Assembly: GCA_964496475.1 (NCBI GenBank)
Contig: CAZBZS010000066.1
Span: 1 to 9,992, forward strand
From: JASLPR01 sp964496475
GTDB lineage: Bacteria; Chloroflexota; UBA11872; VXNJ01
DNA: 9,992 nucleotides
Direction: 5' to 3'
Made by a program: the position numbers and the translations under genes. The notes under the pieces were generated by a model. It worked only from the letters and a program-made list of their open reading frames with translations. It had not been told where the DNA came from and did not search any database. Positions 6,827-9,992 of this stretch are shown here, piece by piece; the first letter of the stretch is position 1, and the number at the start of each line of letters is the position of its first letter.

Positions 6827-8251
6827 CTAGTACTTCCACCGGCCCGACGGCAGCATCTCCCCCCAGTCCTGCGCGAACGCTTCGCTGCCGTCCTCCCACT
6901 TCCCGCCCAGTGGCCGCAACTGCCCCGGTCCCCTCACTCCCCGGTCCAACCCATCCTTCTCCGGATTGACATAACGTGTGAACCAGCCTTCGAGCCGGCC
7001 CCGCATTTCTGCGATCCGCTCCTGCTGATCTGGAGCCTCGAATCGGTTATTATGTTCGTCCGGATCGTTCCCCAGGTCGTATAACTCATGCGGGCCGTCC
7101 GGGTAACGATGCACGTATTTCCACTCCCTCGTGCGCACCATCCGGGTCGGCCCGTACTCGTCGTAGATCACCACCGCCTCCTGTCCGTCGTCGTCTTTGC
7201 CCATCAGGGCTGGCACGAAACTCCTCCCCGGCAACTCGGTCTCCTCCGGCAGGTCCAACCCCAGGTAATCCAGCAGCGTCGGCATGAAGTCATATGCGCT
7301 CGCCAGCGCCGTCGCCACCTGCCCCGCCGGTATCCGCCCCGGATGACTCACGATGAACGGCACCTTCACCGAGTTCTCATACATGTTCAGCGGGTACGTG
7401 CCGTTGCCCTTGCCCCAGAAGCCGTGATGCCCGCAACTGAACCCGTTGTCGCTCGTGAACACAAACAGCGTGTCCTCCCGAATGCCCAGGCTTTCCAGCC
7501 GATCCAGCAGTCGGCCCACGTCGGCGTCCATGGCGGTGACCGCGGCGAAATAGCCCTGCAGCATTTCGCGGCGGCCGAGCATTCGGTGGGTGAGGGGGCC
7601 GGCATCGGGGTGGATGGGCTCCTGCGGGCACGAGACGAAGGCGCAGTCGGCGTAGGAGTCCACAATCTCTTGCGGATGGCCGATCCACGGGCTGTGAGGG
7701 GCTGTGTAGTGGACGCTCAGGTAGAACGGATCCTGCCCCGCGTTCGCGTCGATGAATTCCAGCGCGTCGTCGGTCATCGCCGTCGTCACGTACCCCGGAA
7801 TGGTCTGCAGCTTCCCATCTCGGACCATCAGCGCGTCGTTGTAGTCGCCGCCGCCCTTTTCGTGCGCGAACCAATGCCCGAACCCATGCTGCGGCGTCTC
7901 GCTGTTGCCCAGGTGCCACTTCCCCGACAGCCCGCACGTCCAGTCATTCGCCGCCAGGATGTCCGTGTACGCCACCTGTCCCTCCAGGTAGCTCGCCGCG
8001 TCCGGCCCCGTGTTCTTGCCTCGAATCCAATCATGCACCCCGTGCGCCGACGCCGTTTTCCCGGTCAGGAAGCTCGCCCGGCTTGCCGAGCAGACCGGCG
8101 TCGAGCAGAAGAAATTATCGAATCGCACCCCTTCCGCCGCCAACCGGTCCAGGTTGGGCGTGCGAATTTCATCGTTACCGTAGCACCCCGCCGCCCACGG
8201 CCCTTGATCGTCTGTCAGCACGAAAATTACGTTCGGCCGCTCAGCCGCCAT
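6827..8251 (-). CDS. Type I (formylglycine) sulfatase, copy 2
   Basis: A 474-residue sulfatase paralogous to copy 1 and collinear with it from residue 1. Asp14 and Asp15 sit in VLTDDQ, and Cys54 and Arg58 in CSASRASFLTGK. Others are Lys111 and His113 in GKWHLG, His186 in TAPHSPW, Asp268 and Asn269 in SDNG, and Lys281. The maturation motif is CxAxR rather than CxPxR, a permitted but less common variant. The ATG at 8251 follows AAGGGGG by 8 bases. No signal peptide or membrane segment is visible, so a cytoplasmic location is inferred. It is the first gene of an apparent operon: the dehydrogenase follows after 18 bases and then the thiamine enzyme. Codons for about residues 177-245 (bases 7518-7720) are C-ending, against the G-ending rule in the rest of the gene. 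The substrate is unknown. Confidence 0.94.
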   Translation of the reverse strand: MAAERPNVIFVLTDDQGPWAAGCYGNDEIRTPNLDRLAAEGVRFDNFFCSTPVCSASRASFLTGKTASAHGVHDWIRGKNTGPDAASYLEGQVAYTDILAANDWTCGLSGKWHLGNSETPQHGFGHWFAHEKGGGDYNDALMVRDGKLQTIPGYVTTAMTDDALEFIDANAGQDPFYLSVHYTAPHSPWIGHPQEIVDSYADCAFVSCPQEPIHPDAGPLTHRMLGRREMLQGYFAAVTAMDADVGRLLDRLESLGIREDTLFVFTSDNGFSCGHHGFWGKGNGTYPLNMYENSVKVPFIVSHPGRIPAGQVATALASAYDFMPTLLDYLGLDLPEETELPGRSFVPALMGKDDDGQEAVVIYDEYGPTRMVRTREWKYVHRYPDGPHELYDLGNDPDEHNNRFEAPDQQERIAEMRGRLEGWFTRYVNPEKDGLDRGVRGPGQLRPLGGKWEDGSEAFAQDWGEMLPSGRWKY

Positions 8252-8429
8252 TCGATTTGCCCCCTTGCCGCGCCGTTCCTTCCGCCGCGCCCAAGCCTAG
8301 GCCATTCCCTCACCCCGTGCCCGCCCTACGAGCATGCCCACTGGCACCGTCTCGTTTACGATTCACTGTGAGAAACAGGCGGAATCGATTGTTACTATGA
8401 ATCTGACCCTCAAACCCGGGAGGCAACAA
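8252..8429. promoter_or_regulatory. Divergent promoter region between sulfatase 2 and the metallo-hydrolase
   Basis: These 178 bases separate two genes transcribed away from each other, so promoters for both must lie in or near it. On the + strand TGTTACTAT (8390-8398) resembles an extended -10, but no fitting -35 is visible. No clear operator palindrome was found. Confidence 0.4.
8418..8423 (+). promoter_or_regulatory. Ribosome binding site deciding the metallo-hydrolase start
   Basis: GGGAGG lies 6 bases before the ATG at 8430. It favours this start over an in-frame ATG at 8397, which has no purine-rich site. Confidence 0.7.
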
Positions 8430-9992
8430 ATGTCCTGGACCCAACTCTCCGAGCACCTGCACCGCTGGACCGACACCTGCAACGTCTACTGCGTCACCTC
8501 CGGCGATCGCGCCCTTCTCATCGACGCCGGTTCCGGCGAAGTCCTCGACCACCTCGCCGACATCGGCGTCACCAACATCGACTGGGTCCTGCACACCCAT
8601 CACCACCGCGACCAGTGCTGGGGAACCAACCGCCTCCGCGCCGCCGGAGCGAAAGTCGCCGTCCCCGAACACGAGCGCTACCTCTTCGAAGACGCCGAGC
8701 TCTTCTGGCGCCATAAGCGCGTCTACGACAACTACAACAACCGCAACACCTTCTTCGCCGTCGCCGAAGACATCCCCGTCGACGCCGAGCTCTTCGACTA
8801 CGAGACCTTCACCTGGGAGGGCATCGAATTCGAAATAGTCCCCGCCAAAGGCCATACCCACGGCAGCAGCATGTTCGTCGCCCAAATCGACGGCCGCACC
8901 GTCGCCTTCACCGGCGATCTCATGCAGGCCGGCGGCATTCTCTACCAGTACCACTCCCTGGAGTACGGCTACGGCGGTCGCGAGGGTGTCATCTACACCC
9001 TCCAGTCTGCCCAGGCTCTACGCAAGCGCTCCCCCGATCTCGCCCTTCCTTCCCACGGCGATCCCATCGACGACCCGGTCGACGACTGCCACCGCCTTGA
9101 GGACGGCCTTATGGTCGTCACTCGTCTCGGTGGCGGCACCCGCATCCTCCCCTCCACCTTCCCGCCCTTCAGCGATATCCTTCCCGACGCCCGCTACATC
9201 CAGGTCTCGCGCCACCTGCTGTGGAGCGGTCCGCACACTGTCTCGAACTTCTACGTCATCCTCTCCGAGTCCGGCAAGGCCTGCTTCGTCGACTACGGCC
9301 ACTCTTACTCATCTCATATGGGAGTCAGCGGTGATCGCGAAGATTTCGACACCATGCGGTTCATCGTCCATCACCTTGACGAACTCCGCGACACCTACGC
9401 TGTCACTGAAATCGATCTCGGCCTCGTCACCCACATCCACGACGATCACACCGTCGGCATCCCCTATCTCCAGCGCCACGAGGGCGCGCAGGCCTGGGCA
9501 TTGGACGAGGTGGCCCAGGTCCTCGCCAGCCCCGCCGAGTGGTCCAGCACCCCCTGCACCCTGAAGAAGCCGATCGAGTTCTCCCGCGTCTTCACCGACG
9601 GCGACACCTTCTCCTGGGAGGAGTATGAATTCGAAATCCACCACGCCCCCGGGCAAACCGAATTCCACTCCGTCATCGCCGCCGCCATCGACGGCCGCAA
9701 AGTCGCCTTCACCGGCGACAACGTCTTCACCGATCTCGCCCCCGGCATGGATGGCGGACTCACCAATCAGCTCTTCCAGACGACCGTCCTGCGCAACAGC
9801 TATCAGCTCTGGATGCATCAGAAATGTGCCGATGTCATGGACCTCGTAGCCCCCGATCTCGTCTGCCCCGGCCACCGCCAGCTCATTCCCTGGGACGACT
9901 CCAAATCCCTCGAATATCGGGATTACATCAACCGCGGCGAGCGCGTCGTGCGCCGGCTCACCGGAGAGTCCACCGGCCAATCAGTCGACCTC
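8430..9992 (+). CDS. Tandem-domain metallo-beta-lactamase-fold hydrolase (3' end beyond window)
   Basis: From the ATG at 8430 the frame stays open for 521 codons to the right edge. It encodes two metallo-beta-lactamase (MBL) domains in a row. Domain 1 (about 1-245) opens with LLIDAG and has THHHRDQ (56-62), GHTHGS with His142, TGD with Asp163, and PSHG with His209. Domain 2 (about 255-521) has FVDYG, canonical THIHDDH (334-340), PGQTEFHS (407-414), TGD with Asp430, and PGH with His482. Domain 1 has Gln62 where the HxHxDH motif ends in His. Domain 2 has Gln409 where domain 1 has His142. Each half therefore lacks one different ligand. MBL-fold proteins hydrolyse thioesters, lactones, phosphodiesters and other substrates; which one applies here is unknown. 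No signal peptide is seen. It is divergent from the sulfatase 2 operon and could share its control. Confidence 0.92.
   Translation, partial: MSWTQLSEHLHRWTDTCNVYCVTSGDRALLIDAGSGEVLDHLADIGVTNIDWVLHTHHHRDQCWGTNRLRAAGAKVAVPEHERYLFEDAELFWRHKRVYDNYNNRNTFFAVAEDIPVDAELFDYETFTWEGIEFEIVPAKGHTHGSSMFVAQIDGRTVAFTGDLMQAGGILYQYHSLEYGYGGREGVIYTLQSAQALRKRSPDLALPSHGDPIDDPVDDCHRLEDGLMVVTRLGGGTRILPSTFPPFSDILPDARYIQVSRHLLWSGPHTVSNFYVILSESGKACFVDYGHSYSSHMGVSGDREDFDTMRFIVHHLDELRDTYAVTEIDLGLVTHIHDDHTVGIPYLQRHEGAQAWALDEVAQVLASPAEWSSTPCTLKKPIEFSRVFTDGDTFSWEEYEFEIHHAPGQTEFHSVIAAAIDGRKVAFTGDNVFTDLAPGMDGGLTNQLFQTTVLRNSYQLWMHQKCADVMDLVAPDLVCPGHRQLIPWDDSKSLEYRDYINRGERVVRRLTGESTGQSVDL
8811..9716 (+). repeat. Internal direct repeats, 801 bases apart, within the MBL gene
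   Basis: TGGGAGG followed by GAATTCGAAAT recurs at 8813 and 9614. ATCGACGGCCGCA, two to three differing bases, then GTCGCCTTCACCGGCGA recurs near 8887 and 9688. Both pairs are 801 bases (267 codons) apart and in frame. This is the footprint of the duplication that made the two MBL domains. Confidence 0.7.

Noticed and set aside
8362..8398. Sigma-70-type promoter for the MBL gene
   Set aside because: TGTTACTAT resembles an extended -10, but TTCACT lies about 25 bases away, too far for a -35, and the promoter consensus of this lineage is unknown.
1..9992. CRISPR arrays, tRNA genes, insertion sequences, toxin-antitoxin or defence genes
   Set aside because: No regularly spaced repeats, tRNA-like cloverleaf, transposase or nuclease motifs were found on either strand.

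Overview
This is a GC-rich bacterial window with no rRNA, tRNA, phage or insertion-sequence signature. Two soluble-looking formylglycine-type sulfatases in 10 kb suggest a sulfatase-rich, probably uncultivated lineage (Planctomycetes-, Latescibacterota- or Poribacteria-like). That placement is inference; no marker gene settles it. The + strand is C-rich almost throughout, so + strand genes prefer C-ending codons and - strand genes G-ending codons.

Layout. Bases 1-76 hold the first codons of a short-chain dehydrogenase on the - strand, running off the left edge. Bases 77-364 have no gene but contain two inverted repeats. Bases 365 to about 815 are a gene graveyard on the + strand: the first 43 codons of a hemL-like gene run directly into a broken beta-propeller fragment with an in-frame stop and a probable frameshift. 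Next, on the - strand, come a methylenetetrahydrofolate-reductase-like gene (800-1777) and upstream of it sulfatase 1 (1928-3340). The tag gene for 3-methyladenine DNA glycosylase I (3503-4072, +) is divergent from sulfatase 1.

Bases 4100-8251 carry a three-gene set on the - strand, in transcription order: sulfatase 2, a zinc-less medium-chain dehydrogenase, and a thiamine-diphosphate enzyme of the acetolactate synthase/decarboxylase family. The 18-base gap between the first two and short gap to the third suggest one operon, plausibly desulfating a substrate and then oxidising and cleaving or condensing its carbon skeleton; the substrate is unknown. Divergent from it, from 8430 to the right edge, runs an open frame of 521 codons without a stop, encoding a protein with two metallo-beta-lactamase-fold domains in tandem.

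The most unusual points are the double metallo-hydrolase, in which each half has lost a different metal ligand; a patch of inverted GC skew and altered codon choice inside sulfatase 2; the hemL/propeller remnant; and the operon of sulfatase, dehydrogenase and thiamine enzyme. No wholly new system can be demonstrated from the sequence alone.
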